Source: Phymatolithon calcareum (lineage: Eukaryota > Rhodophyta > Florideophyceae > Hapalidiales). Taken from it: a DNA stretch of 64,000 nucleotides. Position 1 is the stretch's first letter, and each line of letters starts with the position of its first letter. The translations under genes and the position numbers were made by a program. Under the pieces are notes generated by a model. That model saw only the letters and a list, made by a program, of their open reading frames with translations, made no database searches and was not told where the DNA came from. Of the stretch, positions 1 through 8,581 are shown in pieces. The stretch spans positions 1,860,001 through 1,924,000 of the forward strand of contig OZ345355.1 in assembly GCA_977006965.1 (NCBI GenBank), read 5' to 3'.

Positions 1-26
1 TTTCACGAAAGAGGAAACGTTCCGAC

Positions 27-422
27 ATGGTGTCTGAGGCAACTAATGAGACTGCTTCTGAGCCTGAAGATAGCAGTGTCAGCAGGAAAGGAAGCCTAAA
101 CGAGTTTGTATTCTTCTTCGTCGGTGTCGGATTAAGCGTACTTGTCGTGATTCCATTTATGGCACATCTCTTTCTCCGCTTTCAATACTTCAGGAAAACT
201 GAGCAACAAGAGTGGTTCTTTAAGGTTGGGGTCATGGTTGGATCACTGAACATAATCTACGCGATTGTCAGGCAATTCATGGCCAGATATTATTTCTATG
301 TTTTCGTTTTTCTTTTCAATCTGGTTCTCTTATTCCTGCTTCGAAAACAGAAATTTCAGCTCTGCCCATGTTTCAGACAATCGGCTCCAGCTCAAGAAGG
401 GACTGGAACGAATGACGCTTAA
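27..422 (+). CDS. Hypothetical small membrane protein, three predicted helices
   Basis: The 131-residue reading frame opens with an ATG at 27 and has a polar, Ser/Glu-rich N-terminus of about 24 residues. Hydrophobic segments follow at roughly residues 27-50, 68-84 and 88-104, and a short basic, Cys-containing tail ends it. I do not recognise the family. A related but shorter frame follows 12 bases downstream and shares the pattern of a first helix, a basic loop, then G-x-M-x-G and N-I, so the two look like tandem relatives. No ribosome or promoter signal decides the start. It could be a real gene or the relic of a larger gene lying left of the window. Confidence 0.45.
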   Translation: MVSEATNETASEPEDSSVSRKGSLNEFVFFFVGVGLSVLVVIPFMAHLFLRFQYFRKTEQQEWFFKVGVMVGSLNIIYAIVRQFMARYYFYVFVFLFNLVLLFLLRKQKFQLCPCFRQSAPAQEGTGTNDA

Positions 423-434
423 GAATCTAGTGAA

Positions 435-668
435 ATGAGATTTTATTTTGCTGGTTTGCTTCTCGGGCTATTACTGTCCGTTTTGTCAACCCTCTACGTT
501 CGTTGCTTTCCATGGATTCGAAGGGACAAGAGGAGAAGAAGGATGTTGAAGACTGGATGCATGATTGGCGCTTTCAGTAATATCGTTGTATTGGATCTCG
601 TCTTGAATACGGTGTTTTGCAGGGTCTGCGATTCGCTTAGAAACCACTGTGAACGTGAACGTGAATGA
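435..668 (+). CDS. Hypothetical small membrane protein, tandem relative of the preceding ORF
   Basis: The 77-residue frame starts at an ATG and has one strong hydrophobic helix at about residues 5-24, a very basic loop (RRDKRRRR) and a second hydrophobic stretch at about 40-62. Order and spacing match the first two helices of the ORF just upstream, so I read it as a diverged tandem copy. Its last residues (..CERERE) are encoded by the first units of the GTGAAC/GTGAAT repeat array. The original C-terminus was therefore probably lost or replaced by repeat growth. Function is unknown, and a truncated pseudogene is equally possible. Confidence 0.35.
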   Translation: MRFYFAGLLLGLLLSVLSTLYVRCFPWIRRDKRRRRMLKTGCMIGAFSNIVVLDLVLNTVFCRVCDSLRNHCERERE

Positions 669-1140
669 ATATTCACTAATATTCACTCACGAGAAATATA
701 ATGAATATTCAGAAGATTATAGTGAATGAATTGCGAATGAATAATCTCTTGTGACATACTAGTGAACTGAATGTAAATGAATATTCGCTCTGACACATTG
801 CAATGAACTGAATGTGAACGAAATTTGCGAACATTTGCGAATGATTCGCGAAACTTTTCGGAGAACAGGAGCTTGCATCCCATCCATTTTTCCACTCTTC
901 TGAAACGCTCGCACACATTCGCTAACGTTCGTGAATGTTCACCGGATTCAACGACGGTGAACTGAATGTGAATGAATATTCATGGGTACAAAAAGTACTG
1001 AACGTGAACATGAATGAAAAATTCGTGAATGTACGTTCGTGGTGGATTTACTGAATATTCGCTAACGGGGATATTGTAAACGTGAATTTGACATTCGCGA
1101 ATAATTCATTCGTTTATTCACGAATTAATTCACGAACAGT
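645..1140. repeat. Degenerate GTGAAT / GAATATTC short-repeat array
   Basis: About 500 bases are built from variants of GTGAATGAATATTCA, GTGAACTGAATGTGAATG and CGAATGATTCGCGAA. Because of GAATATTC and AATTCGCGAATT-like cores the units are partly palindromic, so they read on both strands. Spacing is irregular and no gene is present. The array abuts the end of the small ORF upstream. It could be an eroded minisatellite or a cluster of protein-binding sites; the sequence does not decide. Confidence 0.6.
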
Positions 1141-1144
1141 TAGG

Positions 1145-1374
1145 CGAATCTCAGACCCTGGTGTTTTGGACTCCTCTCGAGGACTATATCCTACTTTACA
1201 ACCTGGTGTTTTTTGTAGCCCTGGTTCTCTTCGAGGTTGACGTACTCAATTGTGCGACACAAGATTAGTGCTTCTGTTTGCATACCGAGCCACTTCGCAA
1301 TACTATCTTCCCTTTATGACTAGCCAGTTCAATGCACAGTTTTATGAGTGTTAATGAGGGTTTTCAAATAAACA
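1145..1374 (+). repeat. Non-coding stretch ending in a LINE-G-like 3' terminus
   Basis: No reading frame of note. The last 45 bases (..TTATGAGTGTTAATGAGGG..) resemble the 3' end of the LINE-G copy at 58.3 kb (TTATGAGTGTTTCTGAGGGCG, then TTTAATAAA). I read this as an old, degraded LINE-G tail into which, or next to which, the MULE-like element landed. Confidence 0.35.
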
Positions 1375-1637
1375 AGGAAATTCACTACATGGCCACCAAA
1401 AATTGGCAAAATTCACTTCATGGCCATCGCTCGCCAAATCTACTACTCATCTGTTCCGAATACGACGGCGCTCTGTAAGCACGTTGTCGTTTTCATCTGC
1501 AACGCTCAACACATAACACTCCCGCACTAACCACTCCGAAATCATGGAAAAGAAGAAGCTCGTGCTACGGGAGGGCGACTACGCTGGATCAAGCTGTGAC
1601 GACGTTGTCAACATCGTAATCTCCCACAACACGTCGA

Positions 1638-2127
1638 TGGGCAAGAGACGCCATTCAAGGTGACAGCTAGCAGCGATTACCGTGCTACATGGTCCTACCG
1701 CCACTTTGAAGAGCACCAAGGGCCATGTAGTCACGTCGTCGCTGCACTGTTGTACGCTTTTAGACGCTTGGTGCAGCATCGGGTGTCGCTCGACCCGTGG
1801 CACGAGCACTGGTTCGGGGACGTATGGACATTAAGAACGTGGGCCAAGCAGCATGCGGGCAGCATCACGCGTGTTGCAGTCACTGGAGATCAGCTCGCAC
1901 AGGATGATTTAGTGCCGTTTGACCTTGCGGCTGAGCCGGTCCGCAAGCGCAAGAGGCCCTACTTGCCGTCCGAAATGAGGTCCCCGTCAATGCCCCTCGT
2001 GCGGAAACACTGGTCACATTTCGCAGGCATGCGGGAGACCCAAAATCCACAACGTCGTCGAGGCGAAACGAAAACACTTCGACAAAGTGGCTCAGTCCAT
2101 GATTATCGACCTTACCGCCTGCGATGA
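1638..2127 (+). pseudogene. SWIM-zinc-finger-like ORF inside the MULE-like element
   Basis: The frame encodes ..FKVTASSDYRAT.. followed by a segment ending GPCSHVVAALLYAFRR. SWIM fingers have the form CxC-x(n)-CxH, and here the distal CxH (CSH) followed by VVAALLY fits well. The proximal CxC pair appears replaced (TWSY), so the finger is incomplete. SWIM domains are a standard C-terminal part of Mutator-family transposases, and also occur in free-standing proteins. The remaining C-terminal part is basic and shows no domain I recognise. No clear ATG opens the frame, and the upstream ATG at 1544 is in another frame and stops early. It is probably the decayed C-terminal part of a transposase or a captured gene. 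Confidence 0.45.
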
Positions 2128-2238
2128 CGGAGGTTCTGCTTGCGACGAGGATCTAAAGCGTAGAGAGTAGCGCGCACAATAAATTTTACTGTCCTATAGA
2201 TTGCTTTGACAAACGGATGAGTAGTAGTTTTGGCTAGA

Positions 2239-2276
2239 AGAAGAAGAAGAAATGTAGATTTTTATTTAAAAGTTAC
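2239..2276 (-). mobile_element. 38-bp LINE-A insertion with 14-bp target duplication
   Basis: The 38 bases are the extreme 3' end of the LINE-A family in reverse orientation (a GAA-repeat tail, then ..TTTTTATTTAAAAGTTAC). TAGTTTTGGCTAGA is present exactly at 2225-2238 and 2277-2290. The copy is therefore an extreme 5' truncation that retained only the tail and about 25 bases of body. It sits inside the MULE-like element and so is younger than it. Confidence 0.8.
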
Positions 2277-3167
2277 TAGTTTTGGCTAGAGTGAGTTATG
2301 GTAGTACGCTTGGCTAGGGGTGAGTAGTAGATATGGCTGGAGATGGCCATGTAGTGAATTTTACCAATTTTTGGTGGCCATGCAGTGAATTTCCTCAATA
2401 CACAACTGAACAGTTGCAAAAAAGAGCATACAGTATGACGGTGTTGCATGCAATGAAGAAGCATATCTTACTGTATAACGCCCGACTCTCCTGAGCCATC
2501 GGCGTTGCCGCACCTCCGTCTTTTCGTCCACCACTAACTCTGACAATGGCAACCTCTGCTACACCGCCAGCGGTTCACCATAATGCTGATGAAGCCGACG
2601 AACGCTCTTCAGGAAGCTGTAAGTTGCCTGGCTTTGGGGGCCACACAATTCAAGATACCGTTCTCTTGTTTTGGGTTTATCCTAACCTTCTCGCAGCAAC
2701 CCGTTTCGCCTCCTTCATCATCCTCATCATTGATGACATATTGTTGTCGATCAACAGTCCGGCTCTTTCCGCAGTGGACATATTCGTGTGGGTAATCTAC
2801 TTGGAAGCTGCAACGTTTCTCATGCTCGCCATCTGTTCGGTGCGTGGCGGTCTCGGCCGGGGAGCCAATATACTTCCCAACCTCTCCGCTGCTCTCCACC
2901 ACACTGCGTGCGCACTGGCATTGTTCCTTTTCCCGCTCGGGACATGGGCGATCCGCGGCACTTGGTTTTGGGTCGATCTTGCTACTGTTTTACCTCCACT
3001 TCTGCTCTTCTGCTCGATACGGCAGTGCTTGGCGGGCGAGTCTGCTTCCGCATTGTGTACACTTTGATACCGTTCCTCTTGTCCGCCGCCACCACTGCCC
3101 TCCAGGTAATTCTCGGACCATGGCCATCGATTCCCATCAACTTAGCGGTCAACGAAGCGCGCCAGTC

Positions 3168-3963
3168 CATGAAACCATGAACCGCAGCGGAGAGAAGGGT
3201 TTGACCGGACCGAACGGACCACAAACGAAAAAAGACAAGTTTCCGGCGCGGGCGCGGGCGCCCGCGCCGGCGCAAGTGGCCGCAGCGATAAAGCTGCACA
3301 AAGCGCTCCTTCCGACGGTAATCCCGCCGGAAATGGCGGACGCGATCGTGAACGCGCACTCCAGGGACTTGGCGAATCGAGAACTTGCCACACTTGAAAT
3401 GCCAGACCCAAGCCCGCCGTTGCAAGATTTCGAGAAAATCTTGCGAATTTAAGCGGATTTGATACAGGCCGGCTATCATACCGGTCCGGCCCGTTCACCT
3501 GTGCGTCACAGATAGGAACCAAGAGCTCAGTCAGGAATTTTTCCCCGCTACAGTGCAGGGTTTTTTTGAACTTGCAAGAGCTGTGATCCGGCCTCCCCAT
3601 GGGAGAAGACTATCACCTTCTGGTAGTATGGTAGTACATGGATTCCGCCCTGAGTGGTGTGCCGCAACGCTCAAGGAAGCTGGGAGAGAAGACAGAAGAA
3701 GATGAAAGAAGGCAGCGAGATGACTAGCTACCGTGAGCGTCCTAAATGGTTTCCAACCCGGGGCATCCCTTTGAAGGACGGCGACTGAAGATTGGCTATG
3801 TAGCGATATAGATGTTAAGCTTCCCCAAGGTCTGCACATTGTGCAGCTTGGGCAGCTGTTGTGACATCAAGTACCACTCGTATCTGTTAAGTCTACTGGA
3901 GCCGTAAGGATGTGGAGTTGTTTACCAGCTCTGATAAATCCCGCAATAAAAGAAAGAAAGAAA
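3168..3963 (+). mobile_element. 796-bp retroposed element with (GAAA)n tail and 14-bp TSD
   Basis: GAAGCGCGCCAGTC occurs at 3154-3167 and again at 3964-3977, and the insert ends CGCAATAAAAGAAAGAAAGAAAGAA, shown here as AATAAA plus (GAAA)n. That tail is the same type as LINE-D, but the body is not LINE-D. It starts within a small coding region that recurs at 60.18-60.43 kb and continues with about 500 bases that I do not recognise. It may be a passenger retroposed by LINE-D machinery, or a 5'-truncated copy of another retroelement. Insertion is clean and interrupts the membrane-protein pseudogene. Confidence 0.8.
3177..3452 (+). CDS. Small ORF of the retroposed element, conserved in a second copy
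   Basis: An ATG at 3177 opens 91 residues with a Pro/Ala/Arg-rich centre (ARARAPAPAPAQVAAAIK) and an acidic, Pro-rich end. A second copy near 60.18-60.48 kb keeps the same frame (TGPNGPQT.., KFPARAP.., QVAVAIKQHKA.., VIPSEM.., LATVEIPNP), with substitutions but no internal stops over the shared part. Conservation of frame suggests that it was translated in the parent element, perhaps as the start of a gag- or ORF1-type protein. I do not recognise a domain. Confidence 0.4.
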   Translation: MNRSGEKGLTGPNGPQTKKDKFPARARAPAPAQVAAAIKLHKALLPTVIPPEMADAIVNAHSRDLANRELATLEMPDPSPPLQDFEKILRI

Positions 3964-4134
3964 GAAGCGCGCCAGTCTAGCCTTTTTTATTTCTTCCTGC
4001 TTGGCGCATGGTGGATTGCAGCCGCGTTTCTTGTCATTGGTACCACGATTCTCACCGAGATATGTGGAAAACAGCAGCAGAACTGCAATGGGACACATCA
4101 TGATATTACCTTCTCATTAAATCCTCTTTTTTAA

Positions 4135-4823
4135 TTAAATTACGATAACAATGCTTTTTGAATGAATACAGTACAGGGTAAGCAACGCTCGTTGATCACA
4201 GAATGAGAAGTTTTTTGATATACCCCAGGTATGATACCGAGTTCCACATAGGGTATAGTACTGCATTGTGGTTTTTTGACAACGCACGTTGGAAAAAGTT
4301 AAATGTTTTTGCAGATGATTTGCCGTTTTCTGCTGTTTTTTTAAGAAGAAAAAAGCAAATTGTCGGCAAATGATTTCTGACACGTGTTCTCAAAACTACT
4401 GTTCGGAGATTCGGCTGGGAAAGAAATTTTTTTCTTGCCACGCAGTTGGTACCGGTACTCTAATACAATACAAGAGTACCAACTGCCTTAGTGTCAAAAA
4501 TACTTTATTTTCTGCACTATACAATAAAATGATACAGCACTTATCTAAAAATAATTTTCGCTACATTGGAAAAGGCTTGCTGCTGTTCAGTTGATGACGT
4601 TCCGTTCACAATTTGTGCTTCCGGGCAGGGCGCCTTGGAAAACCATTTCCATGAACGTTGCTCATTGCATACAGCACCGCACAGTATAATGGTGTTGCAT
4701 GCAATGAAGATATGTGCGGAAAAGCACGCAACTCTGAAGGGTGGGGCGTTGTAATAAAACGCGCGACTCTCCTGAGCCACGTGCTTTGCCGCACCTCCGT
4801 CCTTTCGTCCACAAGCTCTGACA
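4135..4823. other. Intergenic region with an inverted repeat and duplicated upstream sequence
   Basis: No gene seen. A hairpin-forming sequence lies at 4442-4487: GCAGTTGGTAC plus GTACTC on the left, and GAGTACCAACTGC on the right of a short AT-rich loop. From about 4665 the sequence matches 2405-2545 upstream of the pseudogene paralogue (shared GGTGTTGCATGCAATGAAG and GACTCTCCTGAGCCA). This is probably the common 5' flank of the membrane-protein family. Confidence 0.5.
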
Positions 4824-5573
4824 ATGTCCTCCTCTGCTGCACCACCAGAGGTTCACCAGGATGCCGATGAAGCCGTCGAACGCTCCTCAGGCTACTGTAG
4901 GTTGCGTGGCTTTGGGGGCCACACAACTCAAGATACCGGCCTCTCTTTTTGGGTTCATCCCTACTTTCTCGCTGCAACCCGTTTCGCCTCTTTCCTCATC
5001 CTCATCGTTTTGGCCATATTGATGTCAATCTCCGATCCTGTTGAGTCTTCCGTGAACATATTTGCGTGGACATTCTACTTGGAAGCTGCAACGTTTCTCA
5101 TGCTTGCCATCTGTTCGGTGCGTGCCGGTCTCGACCGGGGTGCCGGTATACTTCCCAACCTCGTCGCGCCCCTACACCAAACTGCGTGCGCATTGGCATT
5201 GTTCCTTTTCCCGCTCGCCATATGGGTACTCCACAATGTTTGGATTTGGGCGGACCTTGCTATTCTTTTACCTCCACTTCTGCTCTTCCTGATCGATACG
5301 ACAGTCCTTGGCGGGCGAGTCTGTTTCCGCATTGCGTACGTTTGGATACCGTTCCTCTTGTTCGCCATCACCACTGCCCTCCAGTTAATTCCACAGCAGA
5401 GGGGCGTGGACATCGCTGTGGGCCCGATAGCGGTTGGTGTTTTTTTCCTGCTTGCAGCATGGTGTATCGCAGCCTCGCTTCTTGTCATTGTTATCACGAC
5501 TCTCACAACGAAATGTGGAAAACGGCAACAGAATGATAATGATGACGACGGCGTGTTGACAAGCAATGTTTGA
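4824..5573 (+). CDS. Hypothetical multi-pass membrane protein, intact member of a three-copy family
   Basis: The ATG at 4824 starts 249 residues. A hydrophilic, acidic N-terminus of about 35 residues is followed by about six hydrophobic segments, near residues 45-68, 78-102, 117-136, 140-158, 168-190 and 204-230, and a Lys/Asn/Asp tail. Highly conserved blocks in all three copies are GFGGHT, LAATRFASF, FYLEAATFLMLAICSVRAG and a DT/GRVCFR loop. The topology and the paired F-Y-L-E and H-Q-T-A-C motifs loosely recall six-helix FAR-17a/AIG1/Rolling-stone proteins. I would not assign it to that family without a profile search. It is uninterrupted, single-exon and flanked by pseudogene and LINE pieces. 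Confidence 0.65.
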   Translation: MSSSAAPPEVHQDADEAVERSSGYCRLRGFGGHTTQDTGLSFWVHPYFLAATRFASFLILIVLAILMSISDPVESSVNIFAWTFYLEAATFLMLAICSVRAGLDRGAGILPNLVAPLHQTACALALFLFPLAIWVLHNVWIWADLAILLPPLLLFLIDTTVLGGRVCFRIAYVWIPFLLFAITTALQLIPQQRGVDIAVGPIAVGVFFLLAAWCIAASLLVIVITTLTTKCGKRQQNDNDDDGVLTSNV

Positions 5574-5654
5574 ATCATAGTTCTACTCTAATTTGTTTTA
5601 GTTTTTTCGACTTAGGTCTTTTTCTCTTCGCTGTGTGAGCAATTTTTGAACTAG

Positions 5655-5830
5655 AAAGGAGAAGAAAGGTAGATTTTTATTTAAAAGTTACCAATGCATC
5701 TGCTGATGCTTGGGGCAACTATTCTAGGGCCAAGAGATTTTGGCTAGATTCTGTCTATGGAAGGGTAACCTTATCTTTCCTTGTTGGTGTAACATGATTC
5801 AGAGGACAACAAAAACCCACCTCTGGTCTC
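5655..5830 (-). repeat. LINE-A 3' end
   Basis: In reverse orientation this carries the LINE-A terminus: GAGAAGAAAGG tail, TTTTTATTTAAAAGTTACCA, then GCATCTGCTGATGCTTGGGG and GGCTAGATTCTGTCTATGG. The same order is found at 21.2 kb and 37.6 kb. The copy is 5'-truncated and non-coding. Confidence 0.7.
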
Positions 5831-7535
5831 CTAATTTTTGAACTAGGGTAGGAATCATCGCATCCTTAGGAGTATTGTTTGGTTTTTTACTTTTTTCGTT
5901 TGATAGTGTCTTAACTCACCTATTTTCGCTAGAATTAATTGTTCGTACTATCATCAGCCATATAGAAGACGGATTCAGACTGAGAGCAAAGTAACATGAG
6001 TGGGAATAAAGGTACCATATAAACTCTAGTTGGATGGTTAGTCACCTTACAATAAAATGCAATACTTCGACTTAATGGATTTCGAAATAAAAATTTTCAC
6101 TAATATCCTAGAGCTTGTCAGAAGAGCGAAGTCAGCAGGACAGCATTTCGACGTTGAGGAAATTGACTCTGGAGCGCAACCTGCCAGTCTATGAACTGCA
6201 AAAAGAAGACAGAGCGGTAATCGAGAAAGGACCAAATAACCTTTTCCTCTTCATCAAAAACATATTGTAATGTACGCGGAATCAAAAGCATGTACTGAAA
6301 CAGAAGGGAAGCTTTAGTAACTTTTAGGCAGACTTTTTAAAAACAATCGAGTACTGTTAGGGGATACGACAGAAGATGAAACATATGACAATAGCTACGC
6401 TATTGTGATAAGAACCTGAAGAAGTATTGCCCTACATTCATACGATTAAGGGGATTTTACAAACAATCTTAGCGCAAGAGCAAGAATCAAGAAGCATTGA
6501 AACAGTTCAAGTCTCGACAGGGAAGACGCTCGGATGCTCTATTAGAATGTAACGACGGCGACGGGCACGTGTTCTCAATGTCCCAGACTGCCTCAACATA
6601 TGGCGTTATCTTGTGTGACAAAGATGGAAGAAGGATTGTGCTTAAGATAGTGGTACACTCGACATGAGCCGAACCATCCATTGTGCAAATACTACAGCAT
6701 AGATTTAATGAGGCAGTAGAGCACTAGATCCTACGCTGTCTTCCTCTGAATAGTTCTTGTCGGTAAGCAACACGAAAAGCACGCTTTTCAAAGCAAATAG
6801 AGTGTAAAAGATATTTGCAGATAGATACCAGTTCGTTTCTTGAAACTTAGCCTCTTCTGGAATATAGAGAGAAAGAAAGTCGTTGCGGTGTGACTTTCTG
6901 CGTGTAGATAGAGAAAAAGGAAGCGTGCTGCCCGTATATGTCTAGTGCTTCCTGTTCAGGGCCCAGTTTGCAACAAGGGGCAAGAAGATGACATATGCGA
7001 CGGCTAGATAGTCTGTGTATTCAAACTGCACTGCGGGGACATGAAATTGAATCCTTTTGTTCCTAGGTCTTCGATGGACAATTTGTAATGAGGGAGAAAG
7101 AATTAAAGCGATGCTCGTGCGCTGACCGGGAGGTGAAACGAAAGGGATTAGATGAATCTGGGGGATAGTGCGACACTTTCGAACCGTTCTGTGACGATTT
7201 CCGTGGGAAAGAAGTGGATACAATAGAAGATTTGGATCCATGTTAGAATCTTCTTAGGAGTGAGAGTTTGAGTAGAACAGGTTTAATTCATCTCGGCGGT
7301 ACTAGACCTCAGTAATGGTTGTCTCTCTGGTTAATCCAGTGAGCAACGAGGGTAACAGCGGCTTATGTAGGAAATGCGAATCAGTCTAGTCACTACATAG
7401 AAATGTTATCTGATAGCCACGAAATATAGAACCCCTAATAGAGGAATGCAGTGAAGGGGCACTGCAGTGGATGAACATGAAAGGGTATCATGGGATGCAA
7501 CCCTTAGCACTCACCCGCTTTCTTCTTAAATGAAG
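5831..7535. other. About 1.7 kb with no gene recognised
   Basis: Short frames only, none with recognisable motifs. On the minus strand a purine-rich tract (AAGAAGAAAGCGGG near 7518-7531) followed by TGAGTGC lies just beyond the copia-like RNase H fragment. It could be the polypurine tract and start of a 3' LTR running down to about 7240. I cannot confirm a matching 5' LTR in the window. Confidence 0.3.
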
Positions 7536-7895
7536 TTACCCTAATGACTGTTCGGACTCGCGGATCTCAGCGTCAACAAAGTCGATTGACATCAGCAGTT
7601 GCAACGGATTACACAGAGGACTGTTAGGCTCAGTTAGTGGATGAGCCAGATTTGCTTTGCCGGGAATCCATATCATTTTGGAGACCTTCTTAGTTTCAAA
7701 CTCGAATCGAATGACACTCACATCCGCTCGAATTGACTTGCCGATCGCAGTTTGACACATTGATAATGTATAAAATAGATCCTTGGAGTCGAAAGCGATC
7801 AGATGGTCTACCTTAACATTGATCAAAGCTTCAATAGCCAGAACAAGTAGCTTTCCTTCGTTGATGGACAACCCTGCTGGTAAGGTCTCCCGCAT
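7536..7895 (-). pseudogene. Ty1/copia-type RNase H fragment
   Basis: The 119-residue frame holds ..LLVLAIEALI.., then DSKDLFYTLSMC, a conserved ADVSVIRFEFE segment and WIPGKANLAHPLTEPNSPL. This is the layout of the C-terminal RNase H region of copia-like polyproteins (D-S-K-D-L, then R-x-D-V-x-x-I-R, then W-I-P-G-x-x-x-x-A-D-x-L-T). The usual ADxLT aspartate is replaced (AHPLT), so it is likely inactive. No upstream reverse transcriptase or integrase remains in frame. Function is inferred from motif order only. Confidence 0.55.
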
Positions 7896-8194
7896 TGCGC
7901 TTGCCGAAGTATGTAGGTCTACTCCTCTGCCGTTGCGGCGTGCCGCTTGTTTACAAATGTGCGCCTACATTCGCTATGCATTAAATTATGCCACTATTTC
8001 CATCACACAGGCGTGGCGCAGTATAACTTCACGCTGCTGGCTTCTCTGGAACCACCCCTCCACCATGCTGCTCAAGTTTACGGTAAGAAGACCAGAGGTG
8101 GGTTTGTAGTTCACTCCCAAAACACATTGGCACTAGGAACGTTTCCACATGCGTCAGCGTCCGCAGATGCAGTGGATTGGATTAGATTTCGGTT

Positions 8195-8395
8195 TAATTG
8201 AAGCTCCCTTCGTCAATTATCATTGCACCTGAGAGAGTTTTAGTTCCGCTACAATCCTTCGCTTACGTTCTAAAATAAGTACTTGATTTGGGATATACTC
8301 TTTGGACACTATGACTGCCATTTCCAGCATCTCTTTTTGAATATCTGAAAGTCTTTGCTCGGGCATTATGTTGATTGTCACAGGATTCGAACCAG
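8195..8395 (-). repeat. LINE-E 3' end, truncated
   Basis: In reverse orientation it matches the end of the LINE-E copy at 27.7 kb: GAAGCTCCCTTCGTCAATTA, CATTGCACCTGAGAGA, then codons for ..MPEQRLSDIQKEMLEMAV... The copy is diverged and lacks the ATCC tail. Confidence 0.65.
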
Positions 8396-8581
8396 CGACG
8401 TCTAATTCCATCCTGCATGGTACCGAAAATATTCGCACACGTTCGAGGAAGTTCTGCAACAGCTGGAAGTGACATGTCAATATAAGTTTAGTATTCCTGA
8501 CGACGAATTCTACACTACTCAAAAATTTCTCAGCCTGAAGGAAACAAATTCCAGAACAGGGAACATTAGAACAGTACTGTG

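Larger units (their letters stand above)
1375..2395 (+). mobile_element. MULE-like DNA transposon, 1.02 kb, long terminal inverted repeats
   Basis: The first and last roughly 75 bases are inverted copies of each other with only a handful of mismatches. Both begin AGGAAATTCACT and share CATGGCCACCAAAAATTGG and ATCTACTACTCA. The nine bases flanking each side (1366-1374, AAATAAACA; 2396-2404, CAATACACA) agree at seven of nine positions, which suits the 9-bp target duplication of Mutator-like elements. Inside lie a SWIM-like ORF and a tiny LINE-A insertion. There is no full transposase catalytic domain, so this is a non-autonomous or internally deleted copy. The Mutator assignment is an inference from long TIRs, TSD length and the SWIM-like cargo. 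Confidence 0.65.
2546..4134 (+). pseudogene. Six-helix membrane protein family member, frameshifted and split by an insertion
   Basis: The ATG at 2546 opens a frame that matches the intact paralogue at 4824-5573 nearly throughout its N-terminal 155 residues (conserved FGGHT, LAATRFASF, YLEAATFLMLAICSVR, HTACALALFLFPL). Near 3010 a one-base change shifts the frame, and the match continues in another frame (..DTAVLGGRVCFRI..). It is then cut at 3167 by a 796-bp insertion, and the last 45 residues resume after 3977 (..LGAWWIAAAFLVIGTTILT..). About 140 bases upstream of the ATG also resemble the region upstream of the 4824 gene, so the duplication included 5' flanking DNA. It is non-functional as it stands. 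Confidence 0.85.

Noticed and set aside
2844-3452. 202-residue frame spanning the membrane-protein pseudogene and the inserted element
   Set aside because: The left half is an out-of-frame reading of the pseudogene; only the part from the ATG at 3177 is conserved in another copy.
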